A stretch of DNA of 64,000 bases. Origin: Rhea pennata (Eukaryota; Chordata; Aves; Rheiformes; Rheidae). Position 1 is the first letter of the stretch. Each line of letters starts with the position of its first letter. Location: contig NC_084670.1 of the NCBI RefSeq assembly GCF_028389875.1, positions 17,145,383-17,209,382 on the forward strand, read 5' to 3'. Of this stretch, positions 48,721 through 58,833 are shown one piece after another. Made by a program: the position numbers and the translations under genes. A model generated the notes under the pieces. That model worked only from the letters and a program-made list of their open reading frames with translations. It did not search any database and was not told the origin of the DNA.

Positions 48721-48751
<31 letters not shown>

Positions 48752-51700
48752 TATATATATATATGTATGTGTGTGTGTATATATATGTATTCATAGTCTG
48801 AATTTGGAGAGATTTTGAATTTCTCCATATTCAGAACCCAAAATCTTATTCTGAACTTGAGGAGCAAGCAATATTTTGAGAGATCTTCATAGGAGATACC
48901 AGTTGAGGCCTTCAAATTGTTTTAAAAAAATATGACTGCAGCTGAAGGTTGCAGCAAAGTTTAGGCTTGTGTTTTGAAGCCCTTTGTTCCATTCAGAGAC
49001 AGAGATAATCTGATCATAAGCTTCCTAGACTGAAAAAGTCAGCTGTTTCCGGCCTTTACCATGATATGTAGAACACACGTGCTGTACTGCTACCGTTCAC
49101 CTAGCAGTATTGAAAAATAGAGATGAGCAAAATAGATGAAGCATCCTATCACATACTTTGACTTTGTAGAGATTTCTATAAATTTAATACCTTGGGGTCT
49201 TGTAAAGCATGGTTCTATTTAAAGTCACTCTGTGAACTACATTTAATTAATACATGTTACCACATTGGTCAATTTGCCTTTTTTACGTAAGTAGTTGTTT
49301 TGATATCACATTGTTGAAAGAAACAAATATTCTGATGCAGATTTCCCCCTCTTGTATTTTCCTATTTGCATGTGTTTACTTACCTGGCAGGAAGGAAAAT
49401 ACACTTTAGCAATTGCTGACTTCAGAGAAGTAAGAGACTAGACCATTTATTTCCAGATAAATGGTTAAATGGTTTACCTATTAATTTGCTTTCCTTGTAA
49501 AGGAATTGAAGTTGGTAATAGAGAAAGGAGTGCTTTTCTTCCCCTCTTGGGTATCAGACTTCCTTTTATTCCCCTGCCTGTTACTACATTTCTCTAAGGG
49601 CCTGCCAGATAGATTTCACTGATATTAATTCAAAGATTTAATAGCAAAATTCCAAGCAACTATTCTTGCCTCAACTCACTTGGAAAACTTAATTAGTCTG
49701 TAACTTGATATGTACGCTGCTATATCAGTTTTAAATAAACATACAGGACTCTGTAGCTGCTTCCTCAGAGTCTTTATTTTAATTAAAGTGTAAGCCTTCA
49801 CAGCTGCAGAGACTTCAGCTGAAAAGCATTTCTTGGGTAACTGCATCATTCTTCTGTGCTTGTTTCTAAGATTAAAATCCTTCTGTGTTCCAAGCAACTT
49901 TTCATATTGATTAGAATTGATGCTATGCAAGAGCAAGATGTTTGCAACCGCATAAAATCCTTTTGAAATTAATGTCGTATCATTAAGTTTCCTGAAAATG
50001 TATTTCTGTACTCCATTATGTTAAGAACAGTAACTGCTTCATCTCAGGATTAATGAAGAGTTTTGCCTTTGGGTTCTTCTTTAGAAACAGGGTACTAAAT
50101 ATATTTAAGCATTGAATAAAGGTAGTCTGGATTCCAGAGCTGAGGACTTTCTTTCCTGGAATAGTAAATCTTGGACATTATGCTACATCTTTTTATGGGC
50201 ATTTTGAGTAGTTTCATTTTTCTCAAAATACCATTCAAAATAATTAAGAATTTTTCCAGTTGAAGTTGTTCAAAACAGCTAATAATAGATTTATTAAAAT
50301 ATTTTTGATAACTACACGTAACAAAGGATGAACTTGGATAAGGAATTATTTAAATATCACATTTAAATGCAATAATTTTTAAAGAAATTTTACTTCTAAC
50401 TGGAATTAGAACATTTGCTATGGTTTGGATATATTTATTTTTAAGGACACCTCAATTCCAGTCTCCAGAAATAGTTGTAGTAGCTTGGCAGCCAATATGA
50501 GGCATTGATTGGTAAACTATTCTGTTGAAACTCACTGTCAAAGCTTTATGCATGGCTGATTGCTGTGCAGTTGCCTGACAAAAATAATGCCAGTTTTACA
50601 CTAAGTTTTGTGAGCAGAGCCCTTTTAACCTGAAGCGTAGAAAAAAAAATTATATTGTCCTTGGCTGCCACAGCTATGCTGGCAGAAATGATGGTGCAAA
50701 CACTGTTATGCCAATGAACAATTGGTTGGTTTTGCAGAGGGGTGGAGTAATATTGCTGGCAGAAAAATGCCTTCTTTGGGATATGTTGCATTTACATGGT
50801 AGAAGTCTGCTGATGCAGCTGTCTGTTGGGTAGACAGAGCCTCAACAGCTCTGAGCCAAATGCAGCTATTCTCTTTATACAGTAGTTCAGATCTGCAAAG
50901 ATAAAGCACAGGATTTAAACACCTAAGCACGTGATTAAATGCGTTTGTACGAATAGCGCTGCATACAGTGGGAGCGTTGCAGTAGGAAGGTGTAATAGAG
51001 TACTTTGTGCAAACGTCTAAGTGCATGTTTACTTCTTCTAGTCAGAACAGGAAGTACGAATTACTCAGAGCGAATTCGACCGTCAAGCAGAGATTACCAG
51101 ACTTCTGCTGGAAGGCATCAGCAGTACACATGTAAGTACCCCAAATGGGGGCGGGGGGTGGCAACATTCAAAATCAGGGCATTTCAGCAGTAAATACAGT
51201 AAGCTACTTGGGAACTTTGGGCTGCTAGCTTTCATTTCAGTGCCTTAGTGCATCAAGCAACTGTGTTCATTTCTGAATTATAGTTTACTGTCCTCGCAGT
51301 TTAACGTTAGTCCCTCTGTTAACACTGAACTCAGGAGTTTTCATCGTTTATGCTCAGCTTTGCACTGAAAGTTGAAACCACAAAAAAAGGTGCTAAAATA
51401 TTTATTTCATTGTTCAAATAATACAGGTAACTAATAAGATGCCTGTACAGTACTTATTTGAGGGGATGTGTTGATTCTGTGACATTTTATCTCAGTTACC
51501 CGTTATATGCAGGCACTATGCCTGTGTGTCATAAATTGCTGTGTGCCAATGCCATTATTACCACCTAGTTAGGAGACTAGTTTTCTAATGCAGTGTAACA
51601 CTTAACTTGAATTGTATACTCTATTATAGGCGCATCATCTTCGCTGTCTGAATGATTTTGTTGAAGCTCAGATGACGTATTATGCACAATGTTACCAGTA

Positions 51701-54700
51701 TATGTTGGATCTCCAGAAACAACTTGGAAGGTAGTAACACTACAAAAATCCTTCTAGTTAAGATTTTTTTCTAAGGCCTTATCTAGAGTAGGAAAGCTTA
51801 TGCTGCTGTATAGCAGTGGTATACACCCCAGCACAGGAATGCTGGAGTGATAAATAATAGATACGTTTTAGTGTAATTGCTCTGGAAATACTGTGGTATA
51901 TCTACTTCCCTAAGCCTATAGATAGGACTAATGCCTTTTGAGAGCAGATTTAGTGATATTTTTCGTATTTTACAATTGAGGATGGGGAGACCATGGTAAC
52001 CTCATTTGATGGCATAGAGATGGATTTTTAGTTTTACTTGTAATTGTTTAGTTGTCTAATACTTTGTGCTAGAAAATCACAATACGATATGGGAAAAGTT
52101 GTTTGCTTGTAAATTCACATTGCTTCTTTATTTTACCCTGCTTAATTTGAAAATGCAACTGTATTCTCTGTGAATTGCTAGCATATATAATGTACTTAAG
52201 GAGAAATGTACTTCATAATGTGTGAAATAGTAATCCAAAGGTGTGGAAGCAATGGAATGGGCACTAACTTATCTGGTTTTCTAGTTACCTAGCTGTTCTG
52301 CTAGTGGCTGTAGCAGTTTTTAAAGTAAGAGTATAAACCGTCAGACTCATTGCTTAGTGCTCATAATCCTTTCCTTGATATTTGTTATGCTATAAAGAGA
52401 TTTACGTGCTTACTTTTCATATGGTTTCCCTATTCAAGTTCTCCTTTACCAATTAGAGTCTCTATAAAGGTTATTCCAGACAGTGTTATTTAGGTGAGCA
52501 GATGGTTTGAAGAATTGCTTGTGCTTAGAAGTTTACTGTAATAGCTCTTCTAAATAACTGTCTCTATAAAGTCTCTCTTCTTATTTTTGTCATGAAGAGG
52601 AAGTAAAAACAAAACTGCATTCTTGAGTCTTGTCCCTGTACTGATCTGCTACTTCCTGTGGCATTTGATCTCCTTTCCTTGATTTGTTTAAATGTATAGT
52701 TTAAAGGCTTTTCCAAAAATCTTTTGGAAAAAGCTTTTTTCAAAAAGTCTTCAAAGGTATTTTTTAAAAATAAGCTACATTTTTAAAGCTACATTCCCCT
52801 GAAAGAAGTATACAGCTATAAAAGTAGGTAGCACATAAATGCAAATAGTGGAATTGAAAGCTTGAGAATAAACATTCACGGAAGTAAGGGCAAGAATTAA
52901 ATGAAGTATATATACACTACTATTTTGAGAAGAGGATGTTTTAAAAATCTGTTTTGTTATCCTAGTTGACTTACCAAACAAAAGTTTAAGCATAATGACT
53001 TTAACCTAAAGATAGTATTTCTCTTTAAAATCTCTTGCTTTAAGATGTATAACTTGTCCATAACAGCTGTCTTCCAGTTGTATGTAGATTGCTACCAGGT
53101 ATAAAATACTTATTTGAAGAAAATAGTGTCTTTAGGAAAACAAAGATGCATCTTTATGTGGCTGTTTTCTGATTAGTATTTTTGATAAAATTATTGTGAC
53201 TGCTATAAGACCAAAAGCATGGAAGCTTTCCAAACTCCAAATGCTGCAAACAGCTGAATGAAATTTATCTGCCTACATAGATTAAAACAGTAATGGTGTT
53301 AAATCTTGGGCCTGTCTTTGCTTCCTTCCTTCCTTGAGCAAGGAAGTCCCACTTTGCTATCATTAAGGGAAAGCACAGGGAGAGGTTCTCAGGTTGTGCT
53401 CCTTGCGTTGGAAGTTGCTCATTTTATAGGCATGTGCTGCATAGCACTTCTCAAGTTATACATAGGCAAATATAGCCACCAAATAATCAGCTTAGGCAGC
53501 TCAGCTAGATGCTGATTATATTTGCCAGCACTTGGTTAAAAAGTGACATATAGCACAGTGTTACATGTGCTCTTTTCATACGTTTATGAATGACATTGTT
53601 CCATATTCTCATACGAAAGCCATGATTGGGGGATTTATTTTTATTTTGAGATCTTTAGTGACCCAAAGGTATGCAAGCTCCAACTGGGGTAGTTTGTTGC
53701 TTGAAATAGAAACCAGGTTCTTGGAGTAGACACGTGTTACATACTTTATCTTAATCAGAACCTAGGGCTTAAACCCTAACCCAGTTCACACTGAGACTGT
53801 TCAAGTTCCAAGTCTGAGCATTGGTTTTGTTGATGTACACTGCAGAGTCAGCTGTATCACAAGGTGGTGGAAACTTGTGCTCAGTTCTCTTTATAAAAAT
53901 AGACGTGGTTTTATCGATGTTTCTCTTCAAGGCAGCACTAGCTGCTTATCCTTCTACTGCTTCCCCCTTTCTGTGGGGTTGCTTAAAGAATCAAATACCC
54001 CATGTGAAAAAACAAGCTCTTCTCACTCTCCCCACCCCCCCCTAGAATGAAACAAATCTATTTCAAATATTCTGGTTCTTTGGCTTTTTTTTTTTTTTTT
54101 TTTTTTTTTTCTTGCTGATAACTGCTTTTGCTGTGAATTTTCTCAGCTTCTTTGCCAGCCAACCTAAACTTTGGCAACACTTAGTTTTCAATCTTGCCCA
54201 TTACTAGTCCCCTACTAAATAAGCTGTGAAACTCTTACTACTCAAGTGTTTAAAAAAAAAAATCCAAGACAGTCTCTGTATCTATTTCAGTTATGTGCCT
54301 ACATATGGCTTTGCGTATGAGGCTTTACTGATCGACAAGAAAGAGTGTCTAGGACGTTTTGGGTTGCTTTTTCACTAATTGTACAAACCAGTGACCTTTT
54401 GAACTGAGCAAAATGCTTTTCAAGTAATTGCTATGTTAAAAGACAGGGTTAGCAATATATTAAACTGTGTTCAGAAACAACTGATTGTCATTTAAAATGA
54501 ATTTCCTCTGTTTGAATGCTAGCTGTTAAAGTAATAAATACATCCTAGAGCATGATGGAGTTTCTCTACCAAAATGCAGAGGTCTTGCTCTTCTGTTGTT
54601 CTACTAATGTGTTTTGCTCAGGGGACTTGATAAGCTGGTTCGAAAAATTAATCTGGAAAATAAAAGAAACATTTTTTCCTGGAGTTGTTTTCTCTCCTGT

Positions 54701-55410
54701 GTGAGTTGAACCAGCTCTTTTTGATCAAATAAGATCAAGCTGAACCAAAGGGGGAAGTTGGACTTCATCCTTTTGACAATAGTAGAGTGCTAACTTAACT
54801 TGCAACAGTCTCCTGAAACTGTATCCAAATGTTTATACATAATTCAATCTAACTGTAAAGGGGATACCTCAATCCCTCACACTGTACTCCTGCTGTTTCC
54901 CTTCAGACAGCTATGACAGTTACATGGCTGCAAGGTGAATCTGTTCAGCAAGCCCTTCTGATGGAAAGTTATGAATCTTGATAATTTTTGTTGGAGCAGA
55001 CTGTTGAATCCACTCAGAAGCAACTGACTGCTGCATCTGACTGAAATCACAAAGGAACATTTCTGCAATAAAGGGATAGAGGCGTAGGACCATCCTGTTT
55101 GGTGGCTATGTAAGATGAGATACAGTGTGAAAACAGTGTGCAGTACTGCTGCAGGTGATCTGCGTTGGGGCTGCCTCAATTCCACTTATGTTCGTGGCCA
55201 CACAGTCCAAAACTTAGTCACTGATAGATTTAGTTTTCACCTGTATCAGCTCCCTAAAGCAGCTTGACTGTATGAGCAGACATGGGTGTGGGAAAATACT
55301 GATCTTGATTTAAATGGTTAAAGTTGCCATAGAACTGCATCTTTAGGAAGAACTATCTGATAGGCTCAGATACCCAAAATGAATAGATGATCATTATGTC
55401 AAAATAATAG

Positions 55411-55453
<43 letters not shown>

Positions 55454-57653
55454 ACATCCAGGATGTTAATGAAAAAGCACCTGTATAGAAGGACTGGTGA
55501 GGAAAGTTGTAGCTGAGAATCACAAGTGTTGACTGACTAGTTGATGTGTAGATCAATCAGGAAGATGTAAAAAAAATAAAGCTACAGTTCCACATCATCC
55601 TGACCTCAGTCTTACCTTCTTCTCTGCATCAACTTTAGCACATATCAAACCCTTCATTAACCTGCTTTTAAGGTAGAATCAGGTGAGTGTTGGTACACCG
55701 TAAGGCAGCAAGGGACAAAGCATGACTGCATCAATTGCTAAATAAATTAGTTTTGGTTGCCATAGAACTGCATCCCAGGAGGTAGGTCAAAGTTACATGA
55801 GACACTGACCCAATCTCACAGCTCATCGTTGCCCCCTACATCCACCAAAAGAAATCTCTTGCTTCCTTGCTCATCTGTGCTCCTTCCACTTTTCAGACAT
55901 GTGATTCTGTCCTTTCCCTTGCATCTGCTCTGGCATTCATCATGCTCTCTTCTGATTCAGCTTACTAATTTAGTAGTCAGTTACAGACTTTTTTACTGGA
56001 TTAATTTTCAGCCAGATAAATGAGGTGAATTTCCTTTATGGAAGGGTCTGGCCAGCACTAGAGCTGGCATGGAACAAGCAGCAGTCTGACCTAGAAAGGA
56101 GGGACTCAACTTAGTTTAAATTCATCTTTAATGAAAGAAATATTTTTGTTTTGCAGCCTGCAGCAAGCTGTATCAACAGACTGAGTTAAAAAAAAAAATA
56201 CTGTGAAATACTGTGGGTTTTTTGTTTTCTTTTCAGAGGGAGGGTATGTTTTTAACCTTCATTGTTTCCCTGATCTGGTTCACCAGCACAATCTTAATTG
56301 TAGCCACATAATTAAGGAATGAGCAGCAGCGGGGGGTGGAGGCTACTTTTACCGGCAGAGCTGCCAAAGAAAATGTTTGTTAAACTACTGAATTGAGTCT
56401 TACCAACAGTGCTTTTCTTTTTCTTTTAGGAGGCAAATATCAATTTTTTCTTTAAGGAGACAGTCTTTCTTTTAAAGTATATTGGCTTGGTTTATCCTAC
56501 AGGTTCAGAGAAGGTGTTTTTAGTTTATACAAGTATTAGTGCTATTCTGCTGCTGCTGTCTACTGGTGCTTATTTCATAGTTGATAAGAAAAGCAAGAAT
56601 ATTAATCTAGGCATGGAGGCATATATGATTATCCATGTAGAACTGATTTACCCAGTAGTTAACTTGTTTTGTTTTCTTCCACAGCTTTCCATCTACCTTC
56701 CTGTCTAACAATAATCAGTCTTCCTCAGCCCCTGTGCAAAACGTTTCTGCTCCCTCAGTCTTGGCCTCAGCCTCTGCTTCATTGCCTTCAGTAACCAATT
56801 CAATAGTTACTTCAGGCTTCAGTGAACTGAAGTCATTAAGTGGCAGCAGGAAGGCAAGAGTTCTCTATGATTACGATGCTGCAAACAGCAGTGAATTATC
56901 ACTACTTGCAGATGAGGTAAGAGTTTTCTAAGTACCTTGATCATTTAAGAGTAAAATCAGAATGCTTGTGACTAACTAGTAAAGATATGCCACATTTATA
57001 AATCTCTGTAGCTGATTCCGAAGCTAAAATTGTTTTGTACATTATAATCTATAGTGAGGATTAACTTTTTTTATACCTGCTTAGCTTGCAAGAATGTTTG
57101 CTATACAATCAAGGCACAATTCTGCTGTCTTCCTTTTACTACATCTTCTCCAGTGAGAGGTCCCAGGGTCCCATCCAATGCCATCCTTCTTTTTGTGATG
57201 TGCTTGAAGATCCAAAGAACTTGCTTTTAGGTTGCCTGTTAAAATTAAAGTTGATAGTGATTTACCAGATCTATGTGTAAAATCCAGCAGAAACAGCAAT
57301 AAATAACATTTCATCTGGAAAGGGGACTTTTCAAGAGGGACTTTAAACTATGCTACCATATATACTTTTCCAAGGACCTGTGAAGTAATTGTTATGAACA
57401 CTAGTTTATTTTCCATGGATGCTTATATTAAATGCTCTATTGAACTTGATTGATCTCAGATCTTAGATCTCATAAATCACATGAAGGTAGAGCACAATAT
57501 TTCCAGGCAATGGCAATGTTATAATAATCTGTTTCTGTTCTTCAGGTGATAACAGTATACAGCATCCCTGGCATGGATTCAGACTGGCTGATGGGTGAAA
57601 GGGGAAATCAGAAAGGCAAAGTGCCTATTACTTATCTAGAACTGCTAAACTGA
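33957..57653 (+). CDS. SH3GLB1: Endophilin B1 / Bif-1 (SH3 domain GRB2-like, endophilin B1)
   Basis: Constitutive coding exons: 33957-34028, 37800-37941, 40696-40824, 42870-43003, 43386-43478, 51042-51131, 51630-51730, 56685-56916, 57546-57653. They give 366 residues plus stop (the human main form is 365). The protein binds and curves membranes at mitochondria, Golgi and autophagosomes, and works with UVRAG/Beclin-1 in autophagy and with Bax in apoptosis. The sequence shows an amphipathic H0 start (MNIMDFNVKKLAADAG), an N-BAR domain to about residue 253, a conserved CDK5-type site T145-P146 (NFLTPLRNF), a Ser/Ala/Pro-rich linker (254-307) and an SH3 domain (309-366) with VLYDYDA, W345, P358 and Y361. 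Start ATG chosen because it opens the conserved H0 helix in a CpG island. Alternative exons between 43478 and 51042 are listed separately. Identification is certain. Confidence 0.99.
34029..37799 (+). other. SH3GLB1 intron 1
   Basis: About 3.8 kb. GC-rich for the first 300 bases, then AT-rich. A poly-T run lies at 35380-35399. No gene or transposon recognised; the open frames in the GC-rich part are composition artefacts. Confidence 0.8.
37800..37941 (+). CDS. SH3GLB1: SH3GLB1 coding exon 2, BAR domain
   Basis: Residues 25-71. FTEEKLGQAEKTELDAHLEN, LLSKAECTKLWTEKIMKQ, TEVLLQPNP. Acceptor AACCATAG, donor GTAAGA. Confidence 0.98.
37942..40695 (+). other. SH3GLB1 intron 2
   Basis: About 2.75 kb with a TTTG microsatellite near 38230-38265, poly-T runs near 40463-40484, and 25 consecutive T at 40668-40692 forming the polypyrimidine tract of the exon 3 acceptor. 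No gene recognised. Confidence 0.8.
40696..40824 (+). CDS. SH3GLB1: SH3GLB1 coding exon 3, BAR domain
   Basis: Residues 72-114. ARIEEFVYEKLDRKAPSRLN, NPELLGQYMIDAGNDFGPGT, AY. Acceptor TTTTAAG, donor GTAAGT. Confidence 0.98.
41010..41286 (+). mobile_element. CR1 LINE, 3' fragment
   Basis: Plus-strand CR1 text: CAAGTTCCACCTGAATATAA, GACAGAGCACTGGAACAAG, TTGCCCAGAGAAGTCACAGA, GGTGACCCTGCTTGAGCACG, CCAGAGGTCCCTTCCAAACT, ending near TTTTGTGATTG. 5'-truncated; located in SH3GLB1 intron 3. Confidence 0.93.
42870..43003 (+). CDS. SH3GLB1: SH3GLB1 coding exon 4, BAR domain with T145-P
   Basis: Residues 115-159. GNALIKCGETQKRIGTADRE, LIQTSAINFLTPLRNFIEGD, YKTIT. Contains T145-P146, the site known as a CDK5 target in mammals. 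Acceptor CTTTGCAG, donor GTAAGT. Confidence 0.98.
43386..43478 (+). CDS. SH3GLB1: SH3GLB1 coding exon 5, BAR domain
   Basis: Residues 160-190. KERKLLQNKRLDLDAAKTRL, KKAKVAEARAA. Acceptor CTTACAG, donor GTAAGT. Phase 0 at the 3' end, which lets the optional in-frame exons follow. Confidence 0.98.
45658..45696 (+). CDS. SH3GLB1: SH3GLB1 alternative exon 6a, short form (39 nt)
   Basis: Acceptor ACTTAAG, donor ATG|GTAAAT. Encodes 13 residues, QLNTSQPEENNIM, in phase 0 with exon 5 and exon 7. It corresponds to the 13-residue block in the mammalian neural endophilin B1b insert, after residue 190 in the BAR domain. Confidence 0.88.
45697..45744 (+). CDS. SH3GLB1: SH3GLB1 alternative exon 6a extension (48 nt, second donor)
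   Basis: The frame stays open past the first donor for 16 residues (VNVSYMLNLLHVKWLK) to a second donor AAAG|GTTTGT. The 39+48 nt form adds 29 residues, equal to the insert of the 394-residue mammalian isoform (365+29). Confidence 0.75.
45725..45730 (+). promoter_or_regulatory. RBFOX-type motif TGCATG near exon 6a
   Basis: 28 nt downstream of the short 6a exon end, inside the optional extension. RBFOX proteins bind UGCAUG and, when downstream of an exon, generally promote its inclusion. Confidence 0.5.
46581..46604 (+). CDS. SH3GLB1: SH3GLB1 alternative microexon 6b (24 nt)
   Basis: Acceptor TGCTGACTAG, donor AAA|GTAAGT. Encodes IWAEEVTK in phase 0. With the 39-nt exon it adds 21 residues, equal to the insert of the 386-residue mammalian isoform. 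Confidence 0.88.
46677..46682 (+). promoter_or_regulatory. RBFOX-type motif TGCATG downstream of microexon 6b
   Basis: 72 nt beyond the microexon end, in the position where UGCAUG usually enhances inclusion. A further TGCATG lies upstream at 46371-46376. Confidence 0.5.
48719..48788. repeat. Compound AT/CA/AT/TG/TA microsatellite with inverted symmetry
   Basis: Runs of AT, then CA, AT, then TG and TA; the CA side is complementary to the TG side, so a long imperfect hairpin can form. Confidence 0.9.
51042..51131 (+). CDS. SH3GLB1: SH3GLB1 coding exon 7, BAR domain
   Basis: Residues 191-220 of the short form. SEQEVRITQSEFDRQ, AEITRLLLEGISSTH. Acceptor CTTCTAG, donor GTAAGT. Confidence 0.98.
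51630..51730 (+). CDS. SH3GLB1: SH3GLB1 coding exon 8, end of BAR domain
   Basis: Residues 221-253. AHHLRCLNDFVEAQMTYYAQ, CYQYMLDLQKQLG. Acceptor ATTATAG, donor GTAGTA; not visible as a long open frame, placed by homology and phase. Confidence 0.97.
51731..56684 (+). other. SH3GLB1 intron before the linker/SH3 exon
   Basis: About 5 kb without recognised genes. Contains poly-T near 54085-54110, 35 consecutive A at 55415-55449, and a 19-bp exact direct repeat at 55323-55341 and 55756-55774. Confidence 0.7.
55415..55449. repeat. Poly-A homopolymer, 35 A
   Basis: Longest homopolymer in the window. It lacks a recognisable retroposon body directly upstream, so its origin is unclear. Confidence 0.95.
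56685..56916 (+). CDS. SH3GLB1: SH3GLB1 coding exon 9, linker and SH3 start
   Basis: Residues 254-331. Begins FPSTFLSNNNQSS, then a Ser/Ala/Pro/Val-rich linker, then GSRKARVLYDYDAANSSELS, the RT-loop half of the SH3 domain. Acceptor TTCCACAG, donor GTAAGA. Confidence 0.98.
57546..57653 (+). CDS. SH3GLB1: SH3GLB1 terminal coding exon, SH3 end
   Basis: Residues 332-366, stop TGA 57651-57653. VITVYSIPGMDSDWLMGERG, NQKGKVPITYLELLN; W345, P358 and Y361 form the proline-motif binding surface. Confidence 0.98.
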   Translation: MITVYSIPGMDSDWLMGERGNQKGKVPITYLELLN

Positions 57654-57665
57654 ATGGTTGGCTTG

Positions 57666-57671
57666 AATAAA
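57666..57671 (+). terminator. Proximal AATAAA downstream of SH3GLB1 stop
   Basis: Canonical hexamer only 13 bp after the stop codon, so a 3' UTR of about 30-40 nt would result; use is doubtful given the next one at 57999. Confidence 0.25.
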
Positions 57672-57998
57672 GACTGTCAATTATGGTGACAACATATTTA
57701 TATACAATTAATGTAATGTAAGCAGGTTTAAGTGTCTTCCATGTTACTGTCTTAAGGGACAAATACCAGCCATTACAAGCTGGCTCTTCTGCCAGCATGG
57801 TTGCATGGTAAATACTCTATTCAAGCTTAATGTGTTTAAAACTTTTACTTCATGTGCCAAGAACATGTTTCCTACAGTTTTGTTTCTACTGAAGTTTTCA
57901 CTAATACAAGCTTCTACTTTTGAGTAATCTAGATTGAAAGCAGGAGGTACTGTTTTCTACTGAAATTTTTCATTAATGGCAAGCTTTTCTTCACATAA

Positions 57999-58004
57999 AA
58001 TAAA
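57999..58004 (+). terminator. Candidate poly(A) signal AATAAA of SH3GLB1
   Basis: Canonical hexamer about 345 bp after the stop, followed by TTATTGTGAATTG and further T/G-rich sequence. Mammalian SH3GLB1 transcripts have long 3' UTRs, so this may be a proximal site only. Confidence 0.45.
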
Positions 58005-58710
58005 CTTATTGTGAATTGATACAGTTGTAATGCACTTTATTTGAACAACCCAAAACAAATGTAAGATATAAACCTTAAGTAAGTCCTTATGGTTCTATTC
58101 TCCAACATATGTGGAATACAAATGTGCTGAAATGTATATGGCTATCCACTTGGTAGCTTGTGCTTTTAATCACGTTTAAAAAATGGAAACAGTGGCTCTC
58201 TGTTGAATATCTAAGGGAAATTCCTCGTATGTTGAGATTTTTTTAGGATGCATATAGGTGGATTGGTACAAATTAGTGAAATAAGATGCAACATTTACAG
58301 AAGTCTAGTTTAACTCTTCAGCTAACACTGGCACTAGGTGCTTAGCTAACTGCTTCTGATCAGCAACCAAAAGTTCTTTAATATTAATCATTGTAAATGT
58401 GTATTGCTGAAACTTTCAGTGATACAAATTACTTTGGTGGGTTAGATAAAATTGTTTTTATATAATCTATGTGGATGTTTAATTAAAAAACTAGAAGTGT
58501 CTATCTTGAATTGTACTTCCAGAAATAGTCTTTCATTTTTACAGTACAGCAGTTACATTAAAGCAAATACATTTAATTGGTTCATCTGTTGCAGCCTTCT
58601 CAGGACAACTATCAAGAAAATCCTAAATGTGTTCAGTCTGTCAATTGCAAAGATTAGAGGACACTTCAGTAGTGATTCCTGATTAATTAGAATTCATCAT
58701 GACTAATTCA

Positions 58711-58833
58711 AAGGCTGCCTGAGTGTGATCCTGTGCAGTGTGCTCTAGGGGATCCTGCTTGAGCAGGACGGTTGCACTAGATGATCTCCATAGGTCTATT
58801 CCAACCTCAGCCATGCTATGATTCTGTGATAAT
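58711..58833 (+). mobile_element. CR1 LINE, short 3' end
   Basis: GGCTGCCTGAGTGTGATCCT, GGGGATCCTGCTTGAGCAGG, GCACTAGATGATCTCCATAG, then TTCCAACCTCAGCCATGC and terminal ATTCTGTGAT. It would lie in the SH3GLB1 3' UTR if a distal poly(A) site is used. Confidence 0.9.

Larger units (their letters stand above)
46605..51041 (+). other. SH3GLB1 intron between microexon 6b and exon 7
   Basis: About 4.4 kb with no clear gene. Holds the AT/CA/TG microsatellite at 48719-48788 and a low-confidence exon-like segment at 49391-49429. Confidence 0.7.
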
